From positions 2,455,501 through 2,519,500 of the forward strand of contig NZ_CP050308.1 of NCBI RefSeq assembly GCF_014189535.1: a stretch of DNA of 64,000 nucleotides. The letters are read 5' to 3'. A program made the translations under genes and the position numbers. The notes below the pieces were generated by a model, which saw only the letters and a list, made by a program, of their open reading frames with translations, was not told the DNA's origin and did no database searches. Below, piece by piece: positions 51,306 through 60,857 of the stretch. How positions within the stretch are numbered: the stretch's first letter is position 1; every line of letters begins with the position of its first letter. The stretch is from Rhizobium lusitanum. Lineage in GTDB: Bacteria > Pseudomonadota > Alphaproteobacteria > Rhizobiales > Rhizobiaceae.

Positions 51306-51905
51306 TTACTTGGCGATGAAAGTACCGTTGAAGGCAACTTCGGAAAGTGGCTTGCGGTCGTTCGGGGTTTCGCGTTCCTGGAGCTTTTCCGGAAGCTGGC
51401 TCTTGTCGCCGATTTTGCCGATGGCAACGGCCGTCTCGACGCGGAAGCCTTCGGGAATGCCGAGAACCTCATAGGATTTCTCGACATGGAAGCCGCCCAT
51501 GCCATGGGCTGCGTAACCAGCCAGGTGCGCTTGCAGCGCCAGGAAACCCCAGGCCGTACCGGCATCGAAGGAGTGGCTGTAGCTGGGCTTCTGCTCGGCG
51601 GAGCCAAGTTCGCCGCTATGCGTGCGCGAGACGACAAAAAGCAGGGCGGCGGCCGACTTGGCCCAGCCCTGGTTGAAGTCGATCAGCAGGCTCAGAAACT
51701 TGTCCCAGTTTTCCGAGCCGCGCAGCGCGTAGACGAAGCGCCAGGGCTGCACATTGGAGGCGGACGGCGCCCAATGGGCGGCTTCCAGAATGGTCAGCAG
51801 GTCGGCTTCCGGCATGGTTTCGTTGGAATAGGCACGCGGCGACCAACGGTCGAGGAAGAGCTTGTCGATCGGATATTGCGATTCGCGGTGGTTGCTGGAC
51901 GTCAT
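51306..51905 (-). CDS. Nitroreductase-family protein
   Basis: The 199-residue product has the FMN-dependent nitroreductase fold. RWSPRAYSNETMPEADLLTI begins the FMN-binding region (near residue 20), and EAAHWAPSASNVQPWRF is the classical signature. AGYAAHGMGGF follows in the second half, with the C-terminal RKPLSEVAFNGTF. Members reduce nitro compounds or quinones with NAD(P)H, and the physiological substrate is unknown. ATG 51905 was chosen because it starts the conserved part; 20 upstream codons are open. A DUF2218 gene lies 84 bp upstream on the same strand. Confidence 0.9.
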   Translation of the reverse strand: MTSSNHRESQYPIDKLFLDRWSPRAYSNETMPEADLLTILEAAHWAPSASNVQPWRFVYALRGSENWDKFLSLLIDFNQGWAKSAAALLFVVSRTHSGELGSAEQKPSYSHSFDAGTAWGFLALQAHLAGYAAHGMGGFHVEKSYEVLGIPEGFRVETAVAIGKIGDKSQLPEKLQERETPNDRKPLSEVAFNGTFIAK

Positions 51906-51989
51906 GAGAGGTCTTTCATCTGAAGGAGGCTGTCGCTGACCACTGGGAGTGGGTCGGGGCGACAAACCCTGGGGGGGTACGCGGGAAAT

Positions 51990-52289
51990 CTATACCTTGC
52001 TCGCGTCAGCAGTCCAGACCACGTCGAGCTCCTCGCGGAAGGCGAAGCGCTTCAGGTGATCGGCCACGACGGTCTGCATGCGGTCGATGTCCTGCGGATT
52101 TTCGACATGCAGGGTCATCAGCAATGCGGAGGCATCCGCCTTCAGCTCAAGCGAGGTCTCGGGGTTGAAAGGCACCTTTCCGGCGGTCTCGTTGAATTCA
52201 ATGGTGAATTTGTGGCTCCAATGCTTGCAGAGCTGCTGTAGATAGCGGCTGGCATGGTCGGTTTTCACGGAGGAAACGGAGGTGGGCAT
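51990..52289 (-). CDS. DUF2218 domain-containing protein
   Basis: The 99-residue product matches the small DUF2218 family: TDHASRYLQQLCKHWSHKF near the start, then ADASALLMTLHVENPQDIDR, and HLKRFAFREELDVVW at the end. The role is unknown, though some members lie in iron-related gene clusters. The ATG at 52289 was chosen because MPTSVSSVKTDHASRY is family-like. It precedes the nitroreductase gene on the same strand with an 84-bp gap, so cotranscription is possible. Nothing near it suggests siderophore genes. Confidence 0.82.
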   Translation of the reverse strand: MPTSVSSVKTDHASRYLQQLCKHWSHKFTIEFNETAGKVPFNPETSLELKADASALLMTLHVENPQDIDRMQTVVADHLKRFAFREELDVVWTADASKV

Positions 52290-52507
52290 GCGGCACTCCA
52301 ATAACTGGAATTTGAAGGACAGGTTTTCTTACATAGTCGTATCCGGCTTTGCCAGGTAGATAGTCTGCTTCAACATTGCGTTATTTCGGGGAGATCCTAT
52401 CCCGAATCATGCCGATCGGCTCAATGCTGGACGCATCTTTCTGATACTCGACCATCTCGTAAAACCGGTCTAAGGTCCGCTCGCTTCGGTGGAACGGGGA
52501 GGTCGTC

Positions 52508-53926
52508 ATGGACTGGGAGGAGTTTCGGCGCTGGTCGGAGAAGGCGGCGGATTGGGGTGCGGATTATCGTGCATCGCTGCGCGACCGGCCGGTCAGGGCG
52601 CAAACGGCGCCCGGCGAAATCGCGGCGCATATCGCTGATTTTCCACCAGAATCCGGCGAACCCATGGAGGATATCTTCAAGGATTTCGAGGATATCCTCG
52701 TGCCCGGCATGACCCATTGGCAGCATCCGCGCTTCTTCGCCTATTTCCCCGCCAATGCGGCTCCGGTTTCGGTTGTCGCCGAGTATCTGGTCAGCGCCAT
52801 CGCCGCCCAATGCATGCTCTGGCAAACCTCGCCGTCGGCCACCGAGCTGGAAACCAAGGTGGTTGACTGGCTGCGCCAAGCCCTTGGTCTGCCTGACAGT
52901 TTTACGGGCGTCATCCAGGACTCCGCCTCGACGGCGACACTCGCGGCTGTGCTGGTCATGCGCGAAAAGGCGCTGGATTGGCAGGGCAACAAGCAAGGCC
53001 TCACGGCAAACAAGACGGTGCGGATCTATTGCACGGATCAGGTTCATACCTCGATCGACCGCGCCATCTGGATCTCCGGCATCGGCGCGGACAACCTTGT
53101 TCGCATCCCTTCAATCGGCCCGAACAGTGCCATGGATGCGCAGGCGCTTGCGGCCGCGATCGAGCGGGACCGTGCTGCGGGCCTGCTGCCGGCCGGCGTG
53201 ATCGCCTGTGTCGGCGGCACCAGCATCGGCGGCTGCGACGATGTTGCGGCGGTTGTCGATGTCGCGCATGCTCATGGTCTCTATGTGCATGTCGATGCCG
53301 CCTGGGCCGGTTCGGCGATGATCTGCCCGGAATTCCGGACGCTATGGCAAGGCGTCGAGCAGGCCGATTCCATTGTCTTCAATCCGCATAAATGGCTCGG
53401 CGCCCAGTTTGATTGCTCGGTCCAGTTTATCCGTGAGCCGGAATCGCTGGTGCGGACGCTGGCGATCCATCCGGAATTCCTACGCACCCACGGTCATGAC
53501 GGCATCACCAATTACTCCGAATGGTCGGTGCCGCTTGGCCGCCGTTTTCGTGCGTTGAAACTTTGGTTCCTGCTGCGTTATCATGGACTTGAAGGCTTGC
53601 GGACGATGATCCGAAACCATGTCACCTGGTCGCAAAATCTGGCCAAGCGCCTGGCGGCGGAGCCGGATTTCGAGATTGTCACGGAGCCGTTCCTGTCGCT
53701 GTTCTCCTTCGATCACAAGGCGCCAGCCGGCGTCGATCAGGAGAGCCATACTCAGCGCCTTGTCGCCGCCATCAACAATGACGGCCGTATCTATCTGACG
53801 CAGACGCGGGTCGCCGGCCGGCTTGTCATCCGTTTTCAGGCCGGCCAGTTCGAGACCACGGCGGAAGATATCGATGTGGCCTTCGCGACGATTGTTGAGA
53901 TTGCGCGATCCTTGCCGACGACATAG
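52508..53926 (+). CDS. Group II pyridoxal-dependent decarboxylase
   Basis: The 472-residue protein is a PLP enzyme of the aromatic-L-amino-acid / tyrosine decarboxylase type. HPRFFAYFPANAAPVSVVAEYL and WQTSPSATELE form the N-terminal part, and GVIQDSASTATLAAV the cofactor loop. VHVDAAWAGSA carries the Asp that binds the PLP ring nitrogen. FNPHKWLG holds the PLP lysine, Lys295. Family members decarboxylate aromatic amino acids to amines, but the true substrate is open. ATG 52508 follows the weak AACGGGGAGG. It stands alone: no amine transporter or oxidase is next to it. Confidence 0.92.
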   Translation: MDWEEFRRWSEKAADWGADYRASLRDRPVRAQTAPGEIAAHIADFPPESGEPMEDIFKDFEDILVPGMTHWQHPRFFAYFPANAAPVSVVAEYLVSAIAAQCMLWQTSPSATELETKVVDWLRQALGLPDSFTGVIQDSASTATLAAVLVMREKALDWQGNKQGLTANKTVRIYCTDQVHTSIDRAIWISGIGADNLVRIPSIGPNSAMDAQALAAAIERDRAAGLLPAGVIACVGGTSIGGCDDVAAVVDVAHAHGLYVHVDAAWAGSAMICPEFRTLWQGVEQADSIVFNPHKWLGAQFDCSVQFIREPESLVRTLAIHPEFLRTHGHDGITNYSEWSVPLGRRFRALKLWFLLRYHGLEGLRTMIRNHVTWSQNLAKRLAAEPDFEIVTEPFLSLFSFDHKAPAGVDQESHTQRLVAAINNDGRIYLTQTRVAGRLVIRFQAGQFETTAEDIDVAFATIVEIARSLPTT

Positions 53927-54057
53927 GAAAAGCTGTTGTTCCGGCGCGGCCAAACAGGACGTGTTATGCTCCGAAATCGATTGATGACACTGGTGAATAA
54001 TTCGTTCATATATGGTGAAATCAATCTCGTCTTTTAAAATGCAGGGAAGGAAGACCT

Positions 54058-54900
54058 ATGAAATTGTTGCGTGTTGGCGCGGCCGGCAAGGAAAAGCCGG
54101 CGCTTCTGGATAGCGATGGCAAGATCCGCGATCTCTCCGCGCATGTCGCCGATATCGGTGGCGAGGCGATTTCGCCCGCGGGCCTCGCGAAGATCGCCGC
54201 GCTCGATCCGAAGAGCCTGCCGGAATTGGCAGAAGACCGCATCGGCGCCTGCGTTGCCGGCACCGGCAAGTTCATCTGCATCGGCCTGAATTTCTCCGAC
54301 CACGCTGCCGAAACCGGCGCGACGGTGCCGCCAGAGCCGATCATCTTCATGAAGGCGACCTCGGCCATCGTCGGCCCGAACGACAATGTGCTGATCCCGC
54401 GCGGCTCGCAAAAGACCGACTGGGAAGTCGAACTCGGCGTCGTCATTGGCAAGACTGCCAAATATGTCAGCGAAGCCGATGCGCTGGATTATGTCGCCGG
54501 CTATTGCGTTTCGCACGACGTCTCCGAACGTGCCTTCCAGACCGAGCGTTCCGGACAGTGGACCAAGGGCAAGTCCTGCGACACCTTCGGCCCGATCGGC
54601 CCCTGGCTCGTCACCAAGGACGAAGCCGCCGATCCGCAGAGCCTCGGCATGTGGCTGAAGGTCAATGGCAAGACGATGCAGGATGGCTCGACCAAGACCA
54701 TGGTCTATGGCGTCGCCTATCTGGTTTCCTATCTCAGCCAGTTCATGTCGCTGCATCCGGGTGATGTCATCTCCACCGGCACGCCTCCCGGCGTCGGCAT
54801 GGGCATGAAGCCACCGCAGTTCCTGAAGGCCGGCGATGTCGTCGAGCTCGGGATTGAAGGCCTCGGTTCGCAGCGCCAGACGTTCTTGGCCGACGCCTGA
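54058..54900 (+). CDS. Fumarylacetoacetate hydrolase (FAH) family protein
   Basis: The 280-residue protein has the FAH fold. FICIGLNFSDHAAE starts the conserved domain near residue 75, DWEVELGVVIGKTAKYV carries the metal-binding E-x-E (near 123), and GKSCDTFGPIGPWLVT and VSYLSQFMSLHPGDVISTGTP follow. Metal-binding acidic residues are in place. FAH homologues in rhizobia are often named ureidoglycolate lyase, but the substrate cannot be settled here. The ATG at 54058 follows GGAAGGAAG. It is alone, ending at a good terminator. Confidence 0.88.
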   Translation: MKLLRVGAAGKEKPALLDSDGKIRDLSAHVADIGGEAISPAGLAKIAALDPKSLPELAEDRIGACVAGTGKFICIGLNFSDHAAETGATVPPEPIIFMKATSAIVGPNDNVLIPRGSQKTDWEVELGVVIGKTAKYVSEADALDYVAGYCVSHDVSERAFQTERSGQWTKGKSCDTFGPIGPWLVTKDEAADPQSLGMWLKVNGKTMQDGSTKTMVYGVAYLVSYLSQFMSLHPGDVISTGTPPGVGMGMKPPQFLKAGDVVELGIEGLGSQRQTFLADA

Positions 54901-54934
54901 TAATCGGTGCGTTAAGGTTTTGAGACCATTCTGG

Positions 54935-54964
54935 ATGCCGGGGAGCCTGTTCCCCGGCATTTTT
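54935..54964 (+). terminator. Rho-independent terminator of the FAH-family gene
   Basis: ATGCCGGGGA (54935-54944) pairs perfectly with TCCCCGGCAT (54951-54960), followed by TTTT. It is 35 bp after the stop. Confidence 0.88.
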
Positions 54965-55187
54965 GCTGGTTGGTGCGACGCAAAATTTATATTGCTTCGC
55001 AGCAAAAGATGCTATCTTGGCTCAAAGGATGAGGACCACGCGTGGGGAGCGGTCGTTATCTGATTGTGCAGCGTGTCCGGGAGCACGTTGCGGAGGACGC
55101 AGTAACGCTTAAAGGCGCATTTAAGCTTTCCGGAAATCGCTGATTTTCGAGGCTTAGCACCAGCTTCTCGAGAGGAGACGCTTTCCG

Positions 55188-56465
55188 ATGTTTTATCAGC
55201 TTTATGAACTCAATCATGCCGCCCTCGCGCCGTTCCGCGCCGCCGCCGACATGATGCGCCTGGCCTATGCCAATCCGCTCAATCCTGTCTCCCATACGGT
55301 GCTTGGCCGCACGATGACGGCAAGCCTCGAGATGTTCGAGCGCACCACGCGGCGATATGGCAAGCCGGCATTCGGGCTCCCTGAAACCCAGATAGGCGGC
55401 AAGCCGGTCTCGGTCCATGAAAAGATCGTCTGGAAGAAGCCCTTCTGCAATCTGATCCATTTCGAGCGCAGCCTGCCTGCCGGTCATGTCAGCGATCCGC
55501 GTATCCTGATCGTCGCGCCGATGTCCGGCCATTACGCGACGCTGCTGCGCGGCACCGTCGAAGCGCTGCTGCCGGGCGCCGATGTCTACATAACCGACTG
55601 GATCGATGCCCGCATGGTGCCGATGACCGAGGGCACCTTCGATCTGGAGGATTACATCGACTACGTCATCGAGATGCTGCACCATCTCGGGCCGGATACC
55701 CATGTTGTCGCCGTCTGTCAGCCTTCCGTGCCGGTTCTGGCCGCAGCCGCGGTGATGGAAGCGGCCGGTGACCCACTGTCGCCTGCCTCGATGACGCTGA
55801 TGGGCGGTCCGATCGACACGCGCATCAATCCGACGGCGGTCAATCAGCTCGCCAAGGACAAGCCGCTGGAATGGTTCGCCGACAATGTCGTCATGAATGT
55901 GCCCTGGCCGCAGCCGGGCTTCATGCGTCCGGTCTATCCCGGCTTCCTGCAGCTCTCCGGCTTCATGTCGATGAACCTCGACCGGCACATGATCGCCCAC
56001 AAAGAGTTCTTCGTGCACCTCGTCAAGAACGACGGCGAGCCGGCGGAGAAGCATCGCGATTTCTATGACGAATATCTGGCGGTCATGGACCTGACGGCGG
56101 AATTCTATCTGCAGACCGTCGATGAGGTCTTTATCAAGCATGCGCTGCCGAAGGGCGAGCTGATGCATCGCGGCCAGCGCGTCGATCCCGCGGCGATCCG
56201 CAATGTGGCGCTGCTGACGGTCGAGGGCGAAAACGACGACATTTCCGGCGTCGGCCAGACCGGGGCGGCGCAGACCATCTGCACGAATATTCCCGACGAC
56301 ATGCGGATGCATTACCTGCAGCCCGATGTCGGCCATTACGGCGTCTTCAACGGTTCACGCTTCCGCCGCGAGATCGCGCCGCGCATCATCGCCTTCACCC
56401 GCGAGCACGCGCGCAGCGGCAAGCCGGTCGTCAAGCGTGTGATCAAGGGCGGCAAATCCGCCTGA
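55188..56465 (+). CDS. phaZ: Intracellular polyhydroxyalkanoate depolymerase PhaZ
   Basis: The 425-residue alpha/beta hydrolase breaks down stored polyhydroxybutyrate. The catalytic nucleophile motif VCQPSVPVLAA places Cys177 where lipase-like enzymes have Ser, as in other intracellular PhaZ. PMSGHYATLLRGTVEALLPG and TDWIDARMVP are also typical, and the C-terminal VEGENDDISGVGQT and DVGHYGVFNG hold the catalytic Asp and His. The ATG at 55188 follows GAGAGGAGA. It is monogenic. No phaR, phasin or synthase gene is within this window. The 287-bp upstream gap presumably holds its promoter. Confidence 0.93.
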   Translation: MFYQLYELNHAALAPFRAAADMMRLAYANPLNPVSHTVLGRTMTASLEMFERTTRRYGKPAFGLPETQIGGKPVSVHEKIVWKKPFCNLIHFERSLPAGHVSDPRILIVAPMSGHYATLLRGTVEALLPGADVYITDWIDARMVPMTEGTFDLEDYIDYVIEMLHHLGPDTHVVAVCQPSVPVLAAAAVMEAAGDPLSPASMTLMGGPIDTRINPTAVNQLAKDKPLEWFADNVVMNVPWPQPGFMRPVYPGFLQLSGFMSMNLDRHMIAHKEFFVHLVKNDGEPAEKHRDFYDEYLAVMDLTAEFYLQTVDEVFIKHALPKGELMHRGQRVDPAAIRNVALLTVEGENDDISGVGQTGAAQTICTNIPDDMRMHYLQPDVGHYGVFNGSRFRREIAPRIIAFTREHARSGKPVVKRVIKGGKSA

Positions 56466-56577
56466 GATCGCAAAGAATTAGCTTTTGCTGAATTATTGAG
56501 CTTGAATCAAAGGCTTGCTCGATTTCCCCGGCAAATACCATTGAAGGCTCATGACGAGGTAACCATCTCGATTCCAG

Positions 56578-56600
56578 CGGTTCGGCATGTGGTCGAACCG
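56578..56600. repeat. Small inverted repeat upstream of the DUF2852 gene
   Basis: CGGTTCG (56578-56584) pairs with CGAACCG (56594-56600) over a 9-base spacer, 24 bp before the DUF2852 ATG. It may be a leader hairpin or an operator, with no further support. Confidence 0.3.
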
Positions 56601-56623
56601 ACTTACTGCGAGGATACCTCACG

Positions 56624-57070
56624 ATGAACCAGTCAGCATTGCTTCGCCCGGATTGGACTCCGGCCACCATTGCTCTGATGGTGCTTGGCTTCGTGGTCTT
56701 CTGGCCGCTAGGTCTCGCCATGCTTGCCTATATTCTCTTCGGCGAACGCCTGAGGGATTTCAAACGGGATGTGAACCAGAAGGCCGACGGCATGTTTAAT
56801 GGCTTCTCCGGCTGCGGTCGCAACCGTGGCCGTCATCGCGCTCATTTCACCACCGGCAACGTCGCCTTCGACGACTGGCGCCGGGCAGAGCTGGAGCGCC
56901 TCGACGAGGAGCGCCGCAGGCTCGATGAAATGCGTGCCGACTTCGACACCTATGCCCGCGAGCTTCGCCGCGCCAAGGATCAGGACGAGTTCGACCGCTT
57001 CATGCGCGACCGTAACAACGTCAAGCGCAATGACGACAACGGCCCGGCTCCGGAATTCAAGACGCCGTAG
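56624..57070 (+). CDS. DUF2852 domain-containing membrane protein
   Basis: The 148-residue product has one N-terminal membrane segment (about 14-38, TIALMVLGFVVFWPLGLAML) and a charged C-terminal half. That half is likely a coiled coil (DDWRRAELERLDEERRRLDE, continuing to residue about 125). This matches DUF2852, a family of alphaproteobacterial membrane proteins of unknown role. A ribosome-binding site is not obvious, although GAGGATACC lies just upstream. A terminator follows, so it is monocistronic. Confidence 0.85.
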   Translation: MNQSALLRPDWTPATIALMVLGFVVFWPLGLAMLAYILFGERLRDFKRDVNQKADGMFNGFSGCGRNRGRHRAHFTTGNVAFDDWRRAELERLDEERRRLDEMRADFDTYARELRRAKDQDEFDRFMRDRNNVKRNDDNGPAPEFKTP

Positions 57071-57090
57071 TCGACAGCCAGCTTTCCGAC

Positions 57091-57119
57091 AAAACCGGCA
57101 TCCAACGATGCCGGTTTTT
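57091..57119 (+). terminator. Rho-independent terminator of the DUF2852 gene
   Basis: AAAACCGGCAT (57091-57101) pairs perfectly with ATGCCGGTTTT (57108-57118), with T following. It is 20 bp after the stop. Confidence 0.88.
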
Positions 57120-57160
57120 CTTTGCCAGAAACCCGTGCGAATCGTATAAAACTGCTCTTC

Positions 57161-57922
57161 ATGTTTCCGCTTCTGTCCAGATCCCGCCGATCCGCTCCCC
57201 AGCCGCCTGCGCCGGAAACGCGCACGCTCGAGGTTGCCGGCCGGCTGATGCCGCTGACGATCCGCCAGAACGAGCGGGCGACACGGATCACGCTTCGCAT
57301 CGAGCCCGGTGGACGGGCGCTGAAGATGACCATTCCACGCGGCCTTGCGGCGCGCGAGGTCAACGCCTTCCTCGACCGGCATCAGGGCTGGCTGCTCACC
57401 AAGCTCGCTAAATTCTCCACTGAAAGCAGCCTGCGCAGCGGCGGCGAAATCCTTCTGCGCGGCATCCGCCATCGCATCGTGCATACCGGCACCCTGCGCG
57501 GCCTGACTGAGGCGACCACTATCGACGGCGCACCGGTGCTGCGCGTCAGCGGCATGCCGGAACATGCGGGCCGGCGCATCGCCACCTTCCTCAAGAAGGA
57601 GGCCCGTGCCGATCTGGAAAGACTGGTGGCTGTGCATGCGGGAGCGATCCGTGCGCCCGTCTCCTCGATCAGCATGAAGGATACCCGCAGCCGCTGGGGA
57701 TCCTGTTCGTCGGAGGGAAATCTGAGCTTCTCTTGGCGCATCGTCATGGCGCCGCCGCTGGTGATCGATTATCTCGCCGCCCACGAGGTCGCGCATTTGC
57801 GCGAAATGAACCATGGCCCGCGCTTCTGGGCGCTCTGCCGCAAGCTCTGCCCTGACATGGACGAGGCCAAGGCCTGGCTGAAGCGCCATGGCAGCCACCT
57901 GCATGCGATCGATTTCGATTGA
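57161..57922 (+). CDS. M48/YgjP-like (DUF45) zinc metallopeptidase
   Basis: The 253-residue product is a YgjP/WLM-type metallopeptidase. Its zinc-binding sequence LAAHEVAHLREMNHGPRFW is close to the C-terminus (HEVAH near residue 209), with the third ligand in MNHG. SMKDTRSRWGSCSSEGNLSFSWR is the other family signature. An N-terminal segment TRITLRIEPGGRALKMTIPRG carries the usual beta-rich part. No signal peptide is seen, so it is probably cytoplasmic. ATG 57161 gives the expected start; a TTG at 57122 would add 13 residues. It is 90 bp upstream of trpF. Confidence 0.88.
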   Translation: MFPLLSRSRRSAPQPPAPETRTLEVAGRLMPLTIRQNERATRITLRIEPGGRALKMTIPRGLAAREVNAFLDRHQGWLLTKLAKFSTESSLRSGGEILLRGIRHRIVHTGTLRGLTEATTIDGAPVLRVSGMPEHAGRRIATFLKKEARADLERLVAVHAGAIRAPVSSISMKDTRSRWGSCSSEGNLSFSWRIVMAPPLVIDYLAAHEVAHLREMNHGPRFWALCRKLCPDMDEAKAWLKRHGSHLHAIDFD

Positions 57923-58012
57923 GCCATATTCGGCCCCGTAGGAGACGCGTAAAATTCCCAGTCTGTCGCCTTTAGGCTCGACTCTTTCTAATTTTCATGT
58001 CACTCCGCTGCC

Positions 58013-58680
58013 ATGAACCCCGATATCAAAATTTGCGGTCTGAAAACGCCGGAAGCTATGGATCGTGCGCTTGAGCGCGGTGCCACGCATGTCGGTTTTA
58101 TCTTTTTGAAAAAAGCCCCCGCTATATCGAGCCGGATCTTGCCGGCAAGCTTGCCGAGCGCGCTCGCGGCAAGGCAAAGATCGTTGCGGTGACCGTCAAT
58201 CCGACCAATGACGATCTTGATGAGATCATCTCGCTGGTGCGTCCGGATATCCTCCAGCTTCACGGCAATGAAAGCCCGGAGCGTGTGCTGACGATCAAAG
58301 CGGTCTATAATCTGCCTGTTATGAAGGCCATGTCGGTGCGTGACGCCGACGATCTGAAGCGGGTCGAAGCCTATATCGGTATTGCCGACCGCTTCCTGTT
58401 TGACGCCAAGCCGCCGGCCGGTTCTGAGTTGCCGGGCGGAAACGGCGTGTCCTTCGACTGGAGCCTGATGAGCTGGCTCGACGATAGCGTCGACTACATG
58501 CTGTCCGGCGGCGTGAACAAGGACAATTTCGCCCAGGCACTGGCATCCACCAAGGCCACGGGCATCGATCTTTCTTCCGGCGTCGAAAGCGCGCCCGGTG
58601 TGAAGGATCCGAAGAAGATCGACGAATTTTTCGACGCTGTTGCAGAAGCATGCCTGCCGGAACCGGCAGCAGGGAGTTAA
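58013..58680 (+). CDS. trpF: Phosphoribosylanthranilate isomerase TrpF, apparent 1-base frameshift
   Basis: The enzyme isomerises phosphoribosylanthranilate in tryptophan synthesis. The start [20 protein letters not shown] carries the catalytic cysteine, and [26 protein letters not shown] and [11 protein letters not shown] are family motifs. Between residues 30 and 40 the frame breaks at the A6 run at 58109-58114. Reading seven A gives [20 protein letters not shown] and a normal 222-residue enzyme, so a sequence error is likely. As written, the second part could start only at 58189. trpB begins 2 bp after the stop. Confidence 0.93.
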
Positions 58681-58682
58681 GA

Positions 58683-59897
58683 GTGAACCAGACGCCAAAG
58701 CTGAATTCCTTCCGCGCCGGTCCCGATGAGGACGGCCGTTTCGGTATTTATGGTGGCCGCTTCGTCGCTGAGACGTTGATGCCGCTGATCCTGGACCTAC
58801 AGGCGGAATGGGAAAAGGCGAAGAACGATCCGGCTTTCCAGGCCGAACTGACGTCGCTCGGCACCCATTATATCGGCCGCCCGAGCCCGCTTTATTTCGC
58901 CGAGCGTCTGACGGCCGAGCTTGGTGGCGCCAAGATCTATTTCAAGCGCGAAGAGCTGAACCATACCGGCTCGCACAAGATCAACAATTGCATCGGCCAG
59001 ATCCTGCTTGCCAAGCGCATGGGCAAGACTCGCATCATCGCCGAGACTGGCGCCGGCCAGCATGGCGTTGCCTCGGCAACCGTTGCCGCCCGCTTCGGCC
59101 TGCCCTGCGTCGTCTACATGGGCGCGACCGATGTCGAGCGTCAGGCGCCGAACGTTTTCCGCATGAAGCTGCTGGGCGCCGAGGTTATTCCGGTGACGGC
59201 CGGCAGCGGCACGCTGAAGGACGCCATGAACGAGGCGCTTCGCGATTGGGTCACCAATGTCGATGACACCTATTACCTGATCGGCACGGCCGCCGGCCCG
59301 CATCCCTATCCGGAAATGGTCCGCGATTTCCAGGCCGTGATAGGCACCGAAGCCAAGCAGCAGATGCTGGAAGCCGAAGGCCGCCTGCCGGATCTCGTCA
59401 TCGCAGCTGTTGGCGGCGGTTCGAACGCGATCGGCATCTTCCATCCCTTCCTCGATGACGAAAGCGTCAAGATCGTCGGCGTCGAAGCCGGCGGCAAGGG
59501 CCTGCAGGGCGACGAGCATTGCGCCTCGATCACCGCCGGTTCGCCCGGCGTGCTGCACGGCAACCGCACCTACCTGTTGCAGAACAGCGACGGCCAGATC
59601 AAAGAGGGACATTCGATTTCGGCCGGCCTCGACTATCCCGGCATCGGCCCGGAGCATTCCTGGCTGAACGATATCGGCCGCGCCGAATATGTGCCGATCA
59701 TGGACCACGAGGCGCTGGAAGCTTTCCAGACGTTGACGCGACTTGAAGGCATCATTCCGGCACTTGAGCCGAGCCACGCGCTTGCCGAAGTCATTAAGCG
59801 CGCGCCGAAGATGGGCAAGGACGAGATCATCCTGATGAACCTCTCCGGTCGCGGCGACAAGGACATCTTCACCGTCGCCAAGATTCTGGGAATGTGA
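58683..59897 (+). CDS. trpB: Tryptophan synthase beta subunit TrpB
   Basis: The 404-residue PLP enzyme condenses indole with serine. The PLP lysine is Lys99 in [10 protein letters not shown], and [10 protein letters not shown] binds the phosphate. [14 protein letters not shown] near the N-terminus, [19 protein letters not shown] and the C-terminal LSGRGDKD are conserved. GTG 58683 follows GGGAG and starts the conserved sequence. The upstream open frame is in the trpF coding region and is not used. It follows trpF by 2 bp and is 10 bp before trpA. Confidence 0.97.
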   Translation: MNQTPKLNSFRAGPDEDGRFGIYGGRFVAETLMPLILDLQAEWEKAKNDPAFQAELTSLGTHYIGRPSPLYFAERLTAELGGAKIYFKREELNHTGSHKINNCIGQILLAKRMGKTRIIAETGAGQHGVASATVAARFGLPCVVYMGATDVERQAPNVFRMKLLGAEVIPVTAGSGTLKDAMNEALRDWVTNVDDTYYLIGTAAGPHPYPEMVRDFQAVIGTEAKQQMLEAEGRLPDLVIAAVGGGSNAIGIFHPFLDDESVKIVGVEAGGKGLQGDEHCASITAGSPGVLHGNRTYLLQNSDGQIKEGHSISAGLDYPGIGPEHSWLNDIGRAEYVPIMDHEALEAFQTLTRLEGIIPALEPSHALAEVIKRAPKMGKDEIILMNLSGRGDKDIFTVAKILGM

Positions 59898-59907
59898 GTT
59901 AGACACC

Positions 59908-60747
59908 ATGACCGCACGTATGGACAAACGCTTCGCCGCTCTGAAGGCTGAAGGCCGCCCGGCACTCGTCACCTATTTCATGGGTGGCGATCCCGACTAC
60001 GACACCTCGCTCGGTATCATGAAGGCGCTGCCGGAAGCCGGCGCTGACGTCATCGAACTCGGCATGGCCTTTTCGGATCCCATGGCCGACGGCCCGGCGA
60101 TCCAGCTTGCCGGCCAGCGTGCCTTGAAGGCCGGCCAGACGCTGAAGAAGACGCTGCAGCTCGCCGCCGATTTCCGCAAGACGGACGTCGATACGCCGAT
60201 CGTGCTGATGGGCTACTACAATCCCATCTATATCTACGGCGTCGAGACCTTCCTCGATGACGCGATCGCCGCCGGCATTGACGGCCTGATCGTTGTCGAC
60301 CTGCCGCCGGAAATGGACGACGAGCTCTGCATCCCTGCGATCCGCAAGGGCATCAACTTCATCCGTCTGGCGACGCCGACTACTGACGAAAAGCGCCTGC
60401 CGACCGTGCTGAGAAACACATCCGGCTTCGTCTACTATGTCTCGATGAACGGCATCACTGGCTCGGCCCTGCCGGATCCGTCCCTGGTGTCCGGCGCCGT
60501 CAAGCGCATCAAGCAGCATACCGATCTGCCGGTCTGCGTCGGCTTCGGCGTCAAGACGGCTGAGCATGCGAAGGTCATCGGCGGTTCCGCGGATGGCGTG
60601 GTCGTCGGCACGGCGATTGTCAACCAGATCGCCACCAGCCTGACCAAGGATGGCAAGGCCGGCCCCGACACTATTCAGTCTGTTGCGACGCTGGTGCGAG
60701 GCCTGTCGACGGGAACGCGCTCGGCGCGCCTTGTTGCCGCCGAATAG
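59908..60747 (+). CDS. trpA: Tryptophan synthase alpha subunit TrpA
   Basis: The 279-residue TIM barrel cleaves indole-3-glycerol phosphate. [19 protein letters not shown] carries the catalytic Glu and Asp. [16 protein letters not shown] at the start, [12 protein letters not shown] and [27 protein letters not shown] are family motifs. It overlaps nothing and lies 10 bp after trpB; accD follows after 110 bp. No trp attenuator is seen in this part of the window. Confidence 0.97.
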   Translation: MTARMDKRFAALKAEGRPALVTYFMGGDPDYDTSLGIMKALPEAGADVIELGMAFSDPMADGPAIQLAGQRALKAGQTLKKTLQLAADFRKTDVDTPIVLMGYYNPIYIYGVETFLDDAIAAGIDGLIVVDLPPEMDDELCIPAIRKGINFIRLATPTTDEKRLPTVLRNTSGFVYYVSMNGITGSALPDPSLVSGAVKRIKQHTDLPVCVGFGVKTAEHAKVIGGSADGVVVGTAIVNQIATSLTKDGKAGPDTIQSVATLVRGLSTGTRSARLVAAE

Positions 60748-60857
60748 TTTCCCCACATAGGCTGGACCCTTCGATCGGAAACGGTTGAAGAAAAGGCCTA
60801 TGGGCATTAGGTGACGACTACGATATCGATTAATTCAGTCGATCAGGAGTTTTCGAA

